A stretch of 64,000 bases of DNA from Papilionanthe hookeriana x Papilionanthe teres (Eukaryota; Streptophyta; Magnoliopsida; Asparagales; Orchidaceae), in contig CM040426.1 in NCBI GenBank assembly GCA_022702705.1, positions 79,011,877 through 79,075,876 on the forward strand, in the 5' to 3' direction. Position 1 is the stretch's first letter; every line of letters begins with the position of its first letter. The position numbers were made by a program, and so were the translations under genes. Below the pieces are notes generated by a model. The model saw nothing but the letters and a program-made list of their open reading frames with translations. It was not told the origin of the DNA and searched no databases. Below, one piece after another: positions 35,001-47,000 of this stretch.

Positions 35001-38000
35001 TAAACGCAAAATTTTGTGTCGGGTTCGGGTTAACGGGTCAAGCTCGAGTTCGGGTCTTAGTTTTCGATTCGTTTATTATTCGGGACGGGTTCGGGTTGAC
35101 CCCAATCAATTCTGATCATTTTTGGGTCGGACCCGAACACAATCCGCTGATCTGAATTAACACCCATATAAGTGGCCCATGAGCCTGAGGGGATGGTCCT
35201 ATCTTAGAGAAATTATATACTAGATCTTCTCATGTAAGCAGGTATACGGGGGTGCAAACCTGCAGTGTCTCCAATTGATCAGAAGGTCAAGCTCAGTACA
35301 GAAGCATATGAACTTGTTGATCATGAGAGGTACTAGAGGCTGGTGAGCCGCCTAATCTATCTGTGCCACACTCGACCTGAAATCTCTTTTGAAATAAGTG
35401 TAGTGAGCCGCTACATGCATGATCAAGAATGGGTCATACGGATACAGTGTATCAGATTCTGAGGTAAGTGAAGACTGCACCAAGAAAATAGTTGATAATC
35501 AGGAAGAATGTACATATAGATATTGAGGGCTTTTGTGATTCTGATAGGGCAAGTTGTGTTGATGACAAACGATCTACATCAAGATACTGCATGTTTGTAG
35601 GTGGCAACTTGGTCTCATGGAAGAGCAAGAAACAGTCAGTTGTGGCAAGATAAACAGCAGAAGTAGAATACAGGGTCATGGCATTAGGAGTTGCTGAGAT
35701 GATGTGGTTGAAAGCCTTGTTGGTTGAACTCAAAGTGGATCAGGGAACTAAATGAAGTTGTGGTGTGACAACAAGTCAGCAATCAGCATTGCCAACAACC
35801 CGGTGCAACACGATAGAAATAAACATGTGGAGATTGATAGATTCTTCATCAGAAGCTAAATAACGTATTGTTGGAACTAAGTCATATAGCTAATGGAGAT
35901 TAGGTGGCTGAGTGGCTCAACAAAGGACTTAGTTTAGTGGAGTGAGCAAGATTTTGTGACAAGATGGGCTTAGTGAATATCTTTCACCTATCTTGAGGAT
36001 GAGTTTTGTGAGTTATGTATAATTAGAAGATTTTATTGGGTTTATTTCTTAGACAATGTAACAACTATTTAAACACACATGTTCAATGAAAGAGTAAGTT
36101 TTTACCAAAATCATTTCAATTGATAGAAGCTTTGAAGGGCAAAGAGAATGAAGATGATCGATCAATATTTAGACAATGCTCTAGGAGTAGACACAAGGAA
36201 GTGATGAATAGAAGCATCATATGGTAATATGTAACATTTTCTTGGCAATAAACAAGTGCTGGTAGCAGCATAAGACAAGTACAATAAAGAAAAGAGGAAT
36301 TTACATGTATAGCACAAAATTATTATGTATTTACATATCTCACACCTAAACTTTCATATTTACACACACAAGACTCAAGTCTTTATGTATCCTAACACTT
36401 TTTAAAAGTGAAATACACTTGGATTTAAAACAGCAAAGTGCTATGTATGTAAATATCGAGGTTCAACTGTGACATATATAAATACATAAGAATTCTGTGC
36501 TGCTTATGTAAATTTTCCTAAAGAAAAAAAGAAGTAACACTGCGCAAACTTTTATTCCTATGTTACTAACTATTCCTCATTAGGTTCATAAATGAATCTG
36601 AGTCAATCCAAGTACCATTATGCTTATATAGTACAAGCTAAGTTTGAATATGATCCAAATATTAAAATTACGTACAAACTCATTTTTTTAACTTCTTATC
36701 AAGCTCAAGTCATAATTGAACTTTATGTATGCCCAAGCAAATATACTGACTTGGAGTGCCTGAATCAGAGTAATGCAACCTCGATCTCACATGACGCACA
36801 CGCTCGTTACCAAATCCAATAGATTTCTCTTTTCTAAACTTTTCCGTTTTCTCTACTTTCAAATTAAATTATTTGCTATTAGGAAACTATTTATATCTTC
36901 TTAATTTCTTAGTTGATGAGACTTTTGCTTTGTTTGAATTTATGGAGATTGCGATCAATGTTTTCTACAGTGTTGAATTTTACCCTCTTACAAGTAGTGT
37001 GCGTGAATTGTTCAGGAACAAGTGGTAAACTTTCCCACTGCTCGTATCTTGCCATTTCGTCGTCTAGCTTGTTGTTTTCAACCAGGACATCTGTCAAATG
37101 ATACATATCTCCTTCCAAACGCCGTCAATATTGCATATTTGTGTTCCATCACTATCCCACAACTATCTTCCCATGAAATTCGCTTTACAACTATCTTCTA
37201 GGAGCCCTAGAATGATATTATCTGGTATAAGTTAGGGATTTGCCTTCCTTGCTCTAAATTCAAAAATTCAAAAAAAAAAAAAAATCTCCACAATACCAAA
37301 ACCATTCCACAATATCACTCTAGGCACCCTAGAACGATATTATCTAGTATCAGAGACTTTTAGGGATTTGTCTTCCTTGCTCTAAATCCAAAATTTCAAA
37401 AAAAAAAAAAAAAAAAAAAAATCCACAATACCAAAACCATTCCTACCATAATTCCTAGCCTAAACCCTAAATTTTCAAAATCTCATCTTTTTACCTTCAC
37501 TGAAATTCCATCTCGATGCCTACCACAAAAATTCAAAACCTAAATTATCTTTTTTTTTTTAGTCAAAAACTCAGTTGGAAGACGATACGTTATGCCACCA
37601 AAGAGAAACCCTCAATGAAGTGCTCGGGAACTTGCTATGGAGGATACAACAACAACAAAGCTTTAATCCCACTAAGTGGGGTCGGTGACATGAATCCTTT
37701 TTCTCCATTGTGTCATATTTAGTGTCGAATTTTCATTTAATTCTAATAAATTAAGATCATTTTTTAATGCAATAAGCCCAAGTCTTCCTAGGTCTATCTC
37801 TGCCTTTCTTAACACAAGTAGAATCTAAAACATCTACTCTCCTAATCGGGTCATCAGGTGGTCGACGTTTAATGAGACCAAATCATCTAAGGCGACTCTC
37901 TCTAATTTTGCCATCACTGGTGCAACACCAACCCTATTACGGATATATTCATTTCGCATTTTGTCTCTAAGTGTAAAGCCACTCATCCACCTAATCATTC

Positions 38001-41000
38001 TCATCTCGGCAACACTTAACTTAGCATTATGCTTCTCTTTTAAAGGCCAACATTCGGCACCATAGAGCATTGCAGGTTTCACCACCATCATATAAAATTT
38101 TCCTTTCAGTCTAAGCAGTACTTTCTATCACACAATAGGTTTGACGCATTCCTCCACTTCAACCAACCAACCTGAATTCTACTATTAACATCCCCATCTA
38201 TATCACCATCGCTTTGAACAATGGATCTTAGATATGTAAATCGTTCACACCTTTTAATAATTTGATCGCCCAAAGTTACACTTCTGTCACTAGAGCTACT
38301 ATTACTAAAATTAAATTCCAAGTATTCAGTTTTAGTTCTACTCAAACGAAGACCTTTAGACTCCAATGTAGACCTCCATAATTCAAGTTTTTCTCGAACT
38401 TTTTCTCTCGTCTTATCCACGAGGAGGATATCATCGGCAAAAAGCATACACCGAGGTATATCCTCTTGTAAATGTCCGTAAGACCATCCACAAATAAAGC
38501 GAAAAGATATGGGCTTAAAGCCGATCCACGATGTAAACCAACGAAATAGTAAAATATTTGATCGATCATTCTTTAGTTCGATAACAAGTAACGACTCCGG
38601 TATACATATCTTTAATGACTTGAATATAAGTCATATCAACACATTTCTTCTCGAGGACTCTCGAAGAACATCTCAGGAACGCTTATCGTAAGCTTTTTCT
38701 AAATCAATAAAAATCAAATGTAGATCCTCCTTATTATCTCTCGTACTTCTCCATCAAACCTCTCAATAAATGTATAGCTTCCATAGTAGACCTGCCCGGC
38801 ATAAATCCAAATTGATTATGAGAAATCTTGGTAATACGTTTTAACATATGTTCAATTACGCTCTCCAATAATTTTAAAGTATGACACATCAATTTAATTC
38901 CTCTATAATTTGCACACTCTTGTGCATCCCCTTTATTCTTAAAAATGGGGACCAAAATACTCTTTCCACTCTCAGGCATTTTTTTAGTTTTTAAAATAAT
39001 ATTAAAAAGTTTAGTAAGCCAAGAAACCCTCAAATCACCTAAACTTTCCACACTTCAATTGAGATATCATCGTGTCCTACAGACTTTCGACTCTTTGTTT
39101 TCTTTAAAGCCTCCTCAACTTCTTTTCTACTAATGCGACGGTAAAAATGAAATGTTTTATTATTATTAACGATATTAAGATTACTAAGGTCGATCATATT
39201 TTCAGAATCTTCATTAAAAAGTTTATCAAAATAACCACTTACTTTATGTTGAATATCTTTCTACAGAAAAACAGCTTTTGATTTTAAATGCTTTAATGCA
39301 ACTTTCTTGAGTTAAATCTTTACTTTTATTTTCTCTTTGTTTAGTTAGTTTATACGTATATTTTTCACACTCCATGATATCTAACTCATTATAAAGATCA
39401 CTAAAAGCAAAATTTTTAGCGTCATAAATTATTCTTTTAGACTTACATGCGTCTTAGTTTTATATTTTCAGGTTCTACTGACTTTTCTGATTAAGCTAAT
39501 TTTTATAACATAACTTATCATATTTTATCTTTCTTGTAGCATTATTATTCCATACCAATTATTTTTATTTATAAAAGCTTTTTTCTTGATTCTACAAGTA
39601 AATCTTTTGTGAACTTGTTTAATAGATTAATTACTTTTTCATGACATTTATGTCTTACGAACATTCGAAATGTTTAAATCTTGAATTTCTATTCATAAGA
39701 ATAATTTTATTTGAGTCTTTTAGGAGCACTCATCTAATTCTATGATGTTGAATCACAGTATTCTTTATTTCTATCTCTTAAATCTTAAAATCTAGAGCTA
39801 ATAATCGATGTTAGATCTTAATTCATCAGCTTTGAATGACGCTTCACAATCCGTACTGATCGGGAAGCATGCTATGGAGGATATACAACATAAAATCCTC
39901 CAACTACAATAGAGGTTTACCGCCTTTAAAAGAAGACGATTCAACGAGATCACTCAGAGCCATAATGATGACTCGCGAAATCTAGAAGTGAATCCTTTTC
40001 AACAAAAAATTTTCAATGACTAAGAACCAATACCCTAGTGATTTGACATGACATCAGCAAAAAAGCTAAAATTTTAGAATGAAGATTAACTTGTCGGATT
40101 TTAATGGTACATGGATCCAAATGAATTCATCGAGTAGCTCCAGGCAGTAAAACAGATATTTGAATACAGAAATATTCTACGGGACATAACGGTAAAGCTA
40201 GTCACCATTAAGTTAGAGAAGAATACATCTCTGTGATGAAAAATTTTGAAAACATGCGCTAGCGAGGGGAAAAGGCAAAATCACAACATAATCCAATATA
40301 AAAAGGGAGATGCAGCGCAAGTACCTCCAATCACATTACAAATAGAACAAGTTCTTAGGGCTTCATCAATTACAATAGCAATATCTCTCGGTAAAGCACA
40401 TAGCTGAACTTGGGCAAATACTGAAGTGTGAGTTAATGGAGCCCAATGAGAATAACATAACTCGATATATATGGGGATTGAGATAATCTAATGGCAACAT
40501 GATACAATTGCAGCCCTATTGGACATTACATGATGTCCAAGCCCTAGCCCTAAAGGTGAAGCGACAGCACACCTGTATCTGGTCTACACCCCCTTTCAAA
40601 TAGGGTTCAGCCATCAGATCAGACAGCAAGAGTTCATCCACTAGGCATCCAAACCAACCCCTCCAAAGGAGAAATCAGTTCAGTATATAGGTGGAACTAA
40701 CCATGACTCCCAAATTCATCCTAGCCAAGGGTGCATCAGATTGACCAAACAGAAGGATAATCTCATTCACTGAGCAAGGAACCGTATAAGAAATGGACAG
40801 TGATATAGGAGAGCATGAAGATATCAAAGAAGAGTATCAGCTTCCTGCCAACGGGAAAGAGATGCTAGTGATTCAAACTGAGCCCCTGGACTAATATTGG
40901 TTGTCCTAGGAGACGGTGAGTCTGAGGAGCTAATAGTAGAAAAGGAGCAACCCTTGTTGCAGTTGCCGAACATCTTGATTGACAGTTTATCTCTTTCTTG

Positions 41001-44000
41001 GATGGCTACCATCGAGAGAAATCAAGCATGTCATAGACCTCATTCCAGGGCTTTTGACCAAAAAAACCTACTTAAAGGATGCAACCGAGTATGAGACTGC
41101 AAAAACATGTTACACACTTGAGTGTCATATATTTGGTTCGTGAATTACAAGCCCAGATGCAGCTCCAACTTTGATTGCGTCGAAGAGAGATGACTATTTA
41201 TTCTAGCAGGATAAACTTTGGAAGGACGTACAAATTTCAAAGTTATCTTAGTGGACGTGAGCATAAACATTGTGTTGGAGCTCCGCCAAACACAATAGTG
41301 CAATGATTTTGTTATAATGGTAGATCAATTCTAGAAGCTTTCTGGTAAAAAGTTGAAACTTCTACCCCGAGAGAAAGATGTGTAGCACCTAAATTGCGAT
41401 AACACAATCCCGATCACGTGTGACGCGGAATGCCCAAATTCCAGCAACATGATCCCAACGTATGACCACCGCGATACCAAGGAATCCACAAATCCATAAG
41501 ATCACAAACACTAACGCGGTCGCAAAACTGACACCCCGCCTGCTCTAGCTAATTTTCTTTTCTCAATTATTTCTTTTTCTCTAATTTCTAATTAGGTTAT
41601 TTATTATTAAGGAACTATTTATATGTTGCTAGTTTTCCGGTTGATGAGACTTTTTGCTTTGTTTGACTTTATGGAGATTGTAATCTTTCTTTTCTACTTT
41701 GAGTATTGTATATTTTCCTTTTTTCAAGTGGTGTGCATGTATCTTGCTCAATAACGGTGATGAATCTCGTTGTCGCCCGTATCTCATCGTTTTGTAGTCC
41801 AACTTGTTGTTTTAGTCGGGATGGCCGCCGAAAGATGCTTATCCAAACATATTTGAAATTGCATATTTTCGTTCCATCGCTATCCCACAATTATCTCGCC
41901 TTGAAATCTGCTTTCCAAATACCTTCTAGGAGCCCTAGAACTGTATCATAAAAGTTAGATGCTAAAATTCGGAATTTATAACCCAATTATCTATATATAA
42001 AAAAATATTAAATTAAAAATTAAGCTAATGAACAACATCAAATGAGTACTTTCTCAACCTCTTATTAAACTATTTGTTAAACAACAGACACATTATCCAC
42101 AAACATAAATAAACAAGAAAGACAATGCTCAGGCCTGTTTATGTAGATGTCAAGCTTCTTAATTTATGTTCTAGTAAACAAATATTAACAACCCATAGCA
42201 GCACGAGTGCAGGTATGCTCATTGGAAAATTTGAACGTTTTATTGCCCAATTCTAAATATTACCATCCGTAGGAGAAACATTTATTATACATACAACATT
42301 AAATTTCCTTGAGTTCTACAATTAAATAGAAATCACATGCTTCAATAATCATATTGATTCAATCATGGGTCTTACCTCATCCTTCAGCAACTCGGTCATT
42401 ACAAAAGTGTATTGTTGCAACAATCTAATCCTTGTAATGCAGTGAGCTGATGGTTGTTCGATAGTATCCCCCAAATCCATGGATCCTTCTTGCGGATAGC
42501 TGTGACTTTCCAGGCTTCCCATAGTGTGGTTCTTATTGATTGGAACTCCAACTATCGGCATTGGTGCACTTAATGCATTATTTCTAGATGCTGCCAGCGA
42601 GTTATCTGATTTGCAGGTAGAGTTGTGCGACTCAGAGAAGCTTAATAAAGAAGATGACATCTCTAAGGGAGATCTAGACACAATGACATAATCCTGATCA
42701 ACCAAGTCCAGTGAATCCACAATTTTGGGATCTATTGAAGAGTTAAAGAAAAAGTTAGAACCATCAATTGATATCTAGAAAACAATATATTGGATATCAA
42801 AAAGGAATGGATGTACCCTGTTTAGCATCAATGGCACCCAGACTTGTTCCCTTAGTATTTTGGCTTGGGAGTTCACAGGAATCATGTCCATAAGACGTTT
42901 CCATTTTGTTAGTGGAGCTAGGTTCTGTCGGAGCACTGAATTTGGAGGAATTAGTAGGACATTTATGGACTCCCACATCAAATCCATAAGTGGGTCTAAC
43001 AGGGTTGACATTCACAGCTGCCGACTCATCATCTAAAGGGAAAGGCAAGCAACCTTGATTACTTCTTCCTGAGGACCTATGCCCAAAATCGGCTGATGCA
43101 ACAGATACACTGTGGCTGCTCATGATTACAAAGATTTAGATGGTTAAAAAAAGAAAATTTTTTTGGTTAACTTGAAATAGTCTCAAGCATTGAGTGCAAG
43201 ATGCTCACCTCATTAATTCATTTGACTTCTGTCGTAAAAGAAATGGGTGGTTAAAGAACTCCTCAAAAGATACACGCTCCACTGAGATATTTTCATGCAG
43301 GAAGTTTAGAATGACAAGCCAACTCGAAAAGTAATATGACAATAAGTGGACATAAGGTTCAAGCACGGCTAAAGACGGCATAAAAGCATGATTTTCAACA
43401 ATTTAAAAGCTTAAAACAAGGATTATTGTCAATAAAGTATTTGTGTAAAAAGCCATGGGCATTCAACTAAAAAGCTAAATGGCATCAAATCGCCGAAACA
43501 ATCAAAGCTTTAGGCAACAAAGAATGCACAACCAACTATTTATAAGCCAACTAGTTTTTAAGATTGCAGTATTCATGAGGGTACAAAAAGAGTTTATCAT
43601 CCCAGCACTGCAAGCAAATTTCACATATACAGAAAAAAGTTGAGAGCGCATAAAAAACTATTAGTTTTTTTTTATGTGCAGAGCCCGAGAAACAAAAAAT
43701 AATGGGGCCTAGCCTAGTTGTAAATGATTTTAGTATGAATTAATAATTATAAAAGGAGTCCTTTCCCAAAATTGGAAAATGTGTTAATTCGATGTAATTG
43801 ATATGAATGGTGGAAAACATCTCCTGTGGTGGTATAAGTCGTGAGATGTAAAAATTGTAATCAGCTTGATCTGAAGCTAACAAATCGTGCCTTGGAAGTC
43901 GGTAGAGTTAACGTAGATCAATCGTTGGCAAGCATTAGGAGACAATCGAAGAGGAACATAAAAAGTCAAACAATCAGAGCAATCATCTTAGTAGTTCATT

Positions 44001-47000
44001 CGATAGGAAAGGAAACCAAGCGATCAAAAAGATAAGCATTGATGGCTAATAAAAATCAACATCAATCATTTGTAGGCATCATGCAATGGTTGGCGATCAA
44101 CATAATTATTCTCCTTGTAGAGACAAAACTACCAGAAAGAAAATAGCAAGATATTGATAGCTAAAAAACATGACACATCGATCATTCGCTAGTGTTGACC
44201 TCATTTTTGGTGAGATCTAGTTTTCCTTTTATGATTTAGGATCTAGCCATAGAACTTTCCTTTTGACTATCTTAGAACCTTAGTGATGAGACTCATTTCA
44301 TTTAGAAATTCAAACCACTTCTGGCTCTTTTTTGAGTTTCACATGTGTAGTTTTTTACCTCCAGCATTTGGAGGTTGAGACCAACATGAGGAAACTCACA
44401 GAAAACCTCCATAGGACCATTAAGGCCTAGAATAGCCTTGTTCACACTTCATTCATCCTCACCACATTTCACAAACCTAAACCTAACTCAAATTTCCCAA
44501 AATCACCAAATCAAACTTCATCTTACCAAACTTTAAAATCAAATTTACATCCAAGTCCCGTGAATCCAAAACCCAACCCAAGTTCCTCCAATTCAAAGTC
44601 CAAACCCAAAATTGTCATACTCAAAACCAAATCAACCTTGAATCCAACCTAATTTCATCAAATCCCAAGCTCGAATTGAATTTGTCAAATTGACCATGCC
44701 TAAAGGTTCACCGGGTCACTAATTGTGCTTTTCCGTGTGAATATGAGTCAAATTAAGGAGAAGAATGAGTTTGGGTCCATTTGGGCTCGGTTTGGGCTAA
44801 ACTCGAGTCCATAACACCTCCCAAACCCTCAATTAACACCAAATACCCCCGCAGCCCTGAGCCTAATAACACCAAGTCCAAAATCCCTCAATACTACCAC
44901 AAAACCACACCAGAAACCTCCAATAACTTCAAAACACAACCGCAATCCAACATGTAATAACACCGCCTCTACGCTCTCACCGTAACGCCAAGGAACTGCA
45001 TTGTTGTCCTGTAATACACTCACAATAGCATCAAAATTACAACCCGCCGTTATGCCGCACGCAATAACCTACTCCCACACTGTTCCCTCGCTCATTAACA
45101 ACAAATCACCGAGGAAAACACGCCAATAACACCCGCTTTTCCAGTAAATCGCCGATCCAACCAAAAGGCTACCGCAATACAACCCTAATAACACCAAATA
45201 GCCGATTTTTTCCTTAAAAACACCAAAATCACCCCACTTCTTCACATTTAAACGACACCATATGACTTTGCCCGCAATCATACATCCAAATACTCCCAAA
45301 GAAACTTAAATACAACCAAATAACACCAAACTCCCTAAACCTAATAACACCTACCAAAACCTTAATAAACCCTCCAATAACTCCAATAACCCCACAAAAC
45401 TCCATAACACACCAAATAACACCACTTTTGAGAGATTTCCATTGTAGTTTTCCACCAATACTGCCACAATACAAGCACAATACAACCGTAATAACACCAC
45501 TCCATATGAGTTCATGTTAGCATCCCAAATACTTCCAAGAGCTTCAAAACACTTGAATAACTCATCATTCGCATCTCCACTGTGTTTTTCCCACCAATAA
45601 CACCACAATACACCCAAAATACAAAGCCCAATAACACCAAAACATACCAAAAAATGTCTTCTCTCTTAATTTAGCTCAATCGCACACGACAAAAGACAAG
45701 TTGACCTCCCTCTCTCTCTGCCCAAGACCTCCTTCTCGAAGCTCTTGTTTGAAAGAACCTCCCATTTTCGCGGAAAACCCACCCTTTGAGCTTGCTTCCT
45801 CAGAGCATTTGGAGGGCATAACATTCCCCCTTTCCCTAAAATCTTTTCTCAACAAATCTTCCCCTGCAACTACCCATTCGGCCAAGCCTATTAAAACCAC
45901 CATTTTCACGTTCAAGACACATGCACTTAATCAAGCCTTGGCGAAGCCCTGCCAAAATTCTCCCAGACCTTCTTAAAACCTTCCACAACTCATCCCAATC
46001 ATCCTAAGCCACTTCCACCCACTCATCAAGCTCAATTTCAAACTTCAAAGCCGAGACATTTTTTTCAGTCATTTTCTAAACTCTCTCAAAACTCCAAATT
46101 AATCACTCCAAAAGCTTCACAAGACCTCAAAACATCATCCTACATTGATTCCTACCCTTCTCGAGCCCTCCACCATAGCTTTAGGCCAAGCCCGAACTAC
46201 CACTTGCTCGAGTTCGTACTTGGACCTGTTCTCAGAAGAATCCAACACTTGGAGCAAGTTCGTGGGACTCAGACGAAACCTCTCAAACCATCCAATCGAG
46301 GCTACACCTCATGGACCAAGGTATGGATGAAAAACTCTATTTTTTGCTCAATTTTGAACCTTTATGAAGAAAATTTGCATGTCAGGATAATCTAGCTGCA
46401 TGGATGCATGCTTAGATGAAGGTGTAGGATCAAACCGTTCTTAATTTTGTTAAGTATCAAGCGAGATCTTATGGTTTAAGGTTTGACTGTTTACACTCTA
46501 CACGCATTTGGGACGATGGAAGAGAGCCGTCTGATTTGTTGTTTTATTCTCGTAGCAGTCAGGTGTTATTTTGGTAGTATTCTAGTATTATTGACACTGT
46601 CTTGTTTACTTTGTGAGACCACAGTGTTATTCTATTTGGATGTCGGTATTATTCCGGTTTTATTCGAGTTTTTCCAGTGGTTTTATTTGCGCTGACTTTC
46701 GGATTTGCCTATAATGAGTCAGCACCACGTGGTTAAGTTACAAAATTAGATTTTCTGATTTAATTAAGTCTAGAATTTAAACTTTAAAAAATCATATCTT
46801 TTTGTAGAGAAATCATATGAAAAAAATAAAAAATATCATGGTGCTCAATGAACAGAGGAGAAATTACTGATCCAAAAATTTAAAATATTTACTTAATATT
46901 TTTCTGTAAATTCTTCCAAAACTTGTTTAAGTCATAAAAAAATTAAATATTAATCATTTTGAATTGAAATTTTGAGAGTTTGTTCATCAAAACATTGGGA

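Larger units (their letters stand above)
31746..35990 (+). pseudogene. Copia pol, decayed (protease, integrase, RT, RNase H)
   Basis: Protease region [14 protein letters not shown] near 31957 (the active-site Asp-Ser-Gly is changed to Asp-Tyr-Val). Pre-integrase and integrase: [43 protein letters not shown] (32380-32580) and [20 protein letters not shown] (32731-32790). [22 protein letters not shown] and [19 protein letters not shown] (34350-34515). The catalytic YVDD is changed to YVNY (34702-34713), which alone would kill RT. RNase [19 protein letters not shown] (35592-35645), then [20 protein letters not shown]. Multiple stops and frame breaks. Confidence 0.82.
30048..36118 (+). mobile_element. 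Ty1/copia element with very short LTRs, in the 12.4 kb ATG1 intron
   Basis: 6.1 kb, antisense to ATG1, with LTRs of 116 and 119 bp, a near-perfect primer-binding site and all copia domains in decayed form. It also contains a 339-bp hAT-like MITE (34830-35168) and an internal duplication of about 400 bp, which explains its length. Flanking five bases (GGGGC and ATTGA) do not match, so I cannot show a target duplication. Confidence 0.87.
37592..40500 (+). pseudogene. Gypsy gag, interrupted by the LINE
   Basis: Starts ATG at 37592 (MPPKRNPQ, stop, SARELAMED), runs into the LINE at 37647, and continues after 39860 ([18 protein letters not shown]). A later part is [25 protein letters not shown] (about 40096-40170), with [14 protein letters not shown] after it. 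These are standard gypsy gag blocks. Several in-frame stops. Confidence 0.7.
36752..41948 (+). mobile_element. Ty3/gypsy element, internally deleted, split by an RTE LINE
   Basis: Has a 5' LTR, a leader with a primer-binding site, a gag region and a 3' LTR, but pol is almost entirely missing. A minus-strand RTE LINE sits in the gag start region. It lies in the 12.4 kb ATG1 intron, antisense to ATG1. I find no clear target duplication at the outer ends. Confidence 0.8.

Noticed and set aside
44829..45650. Overlapping minus-strand frames rich in Gly, Val, Leu
   Set aside because: They arise from the AATAACACC-rich tract of the LTR-like element; no domain, no conserved start.
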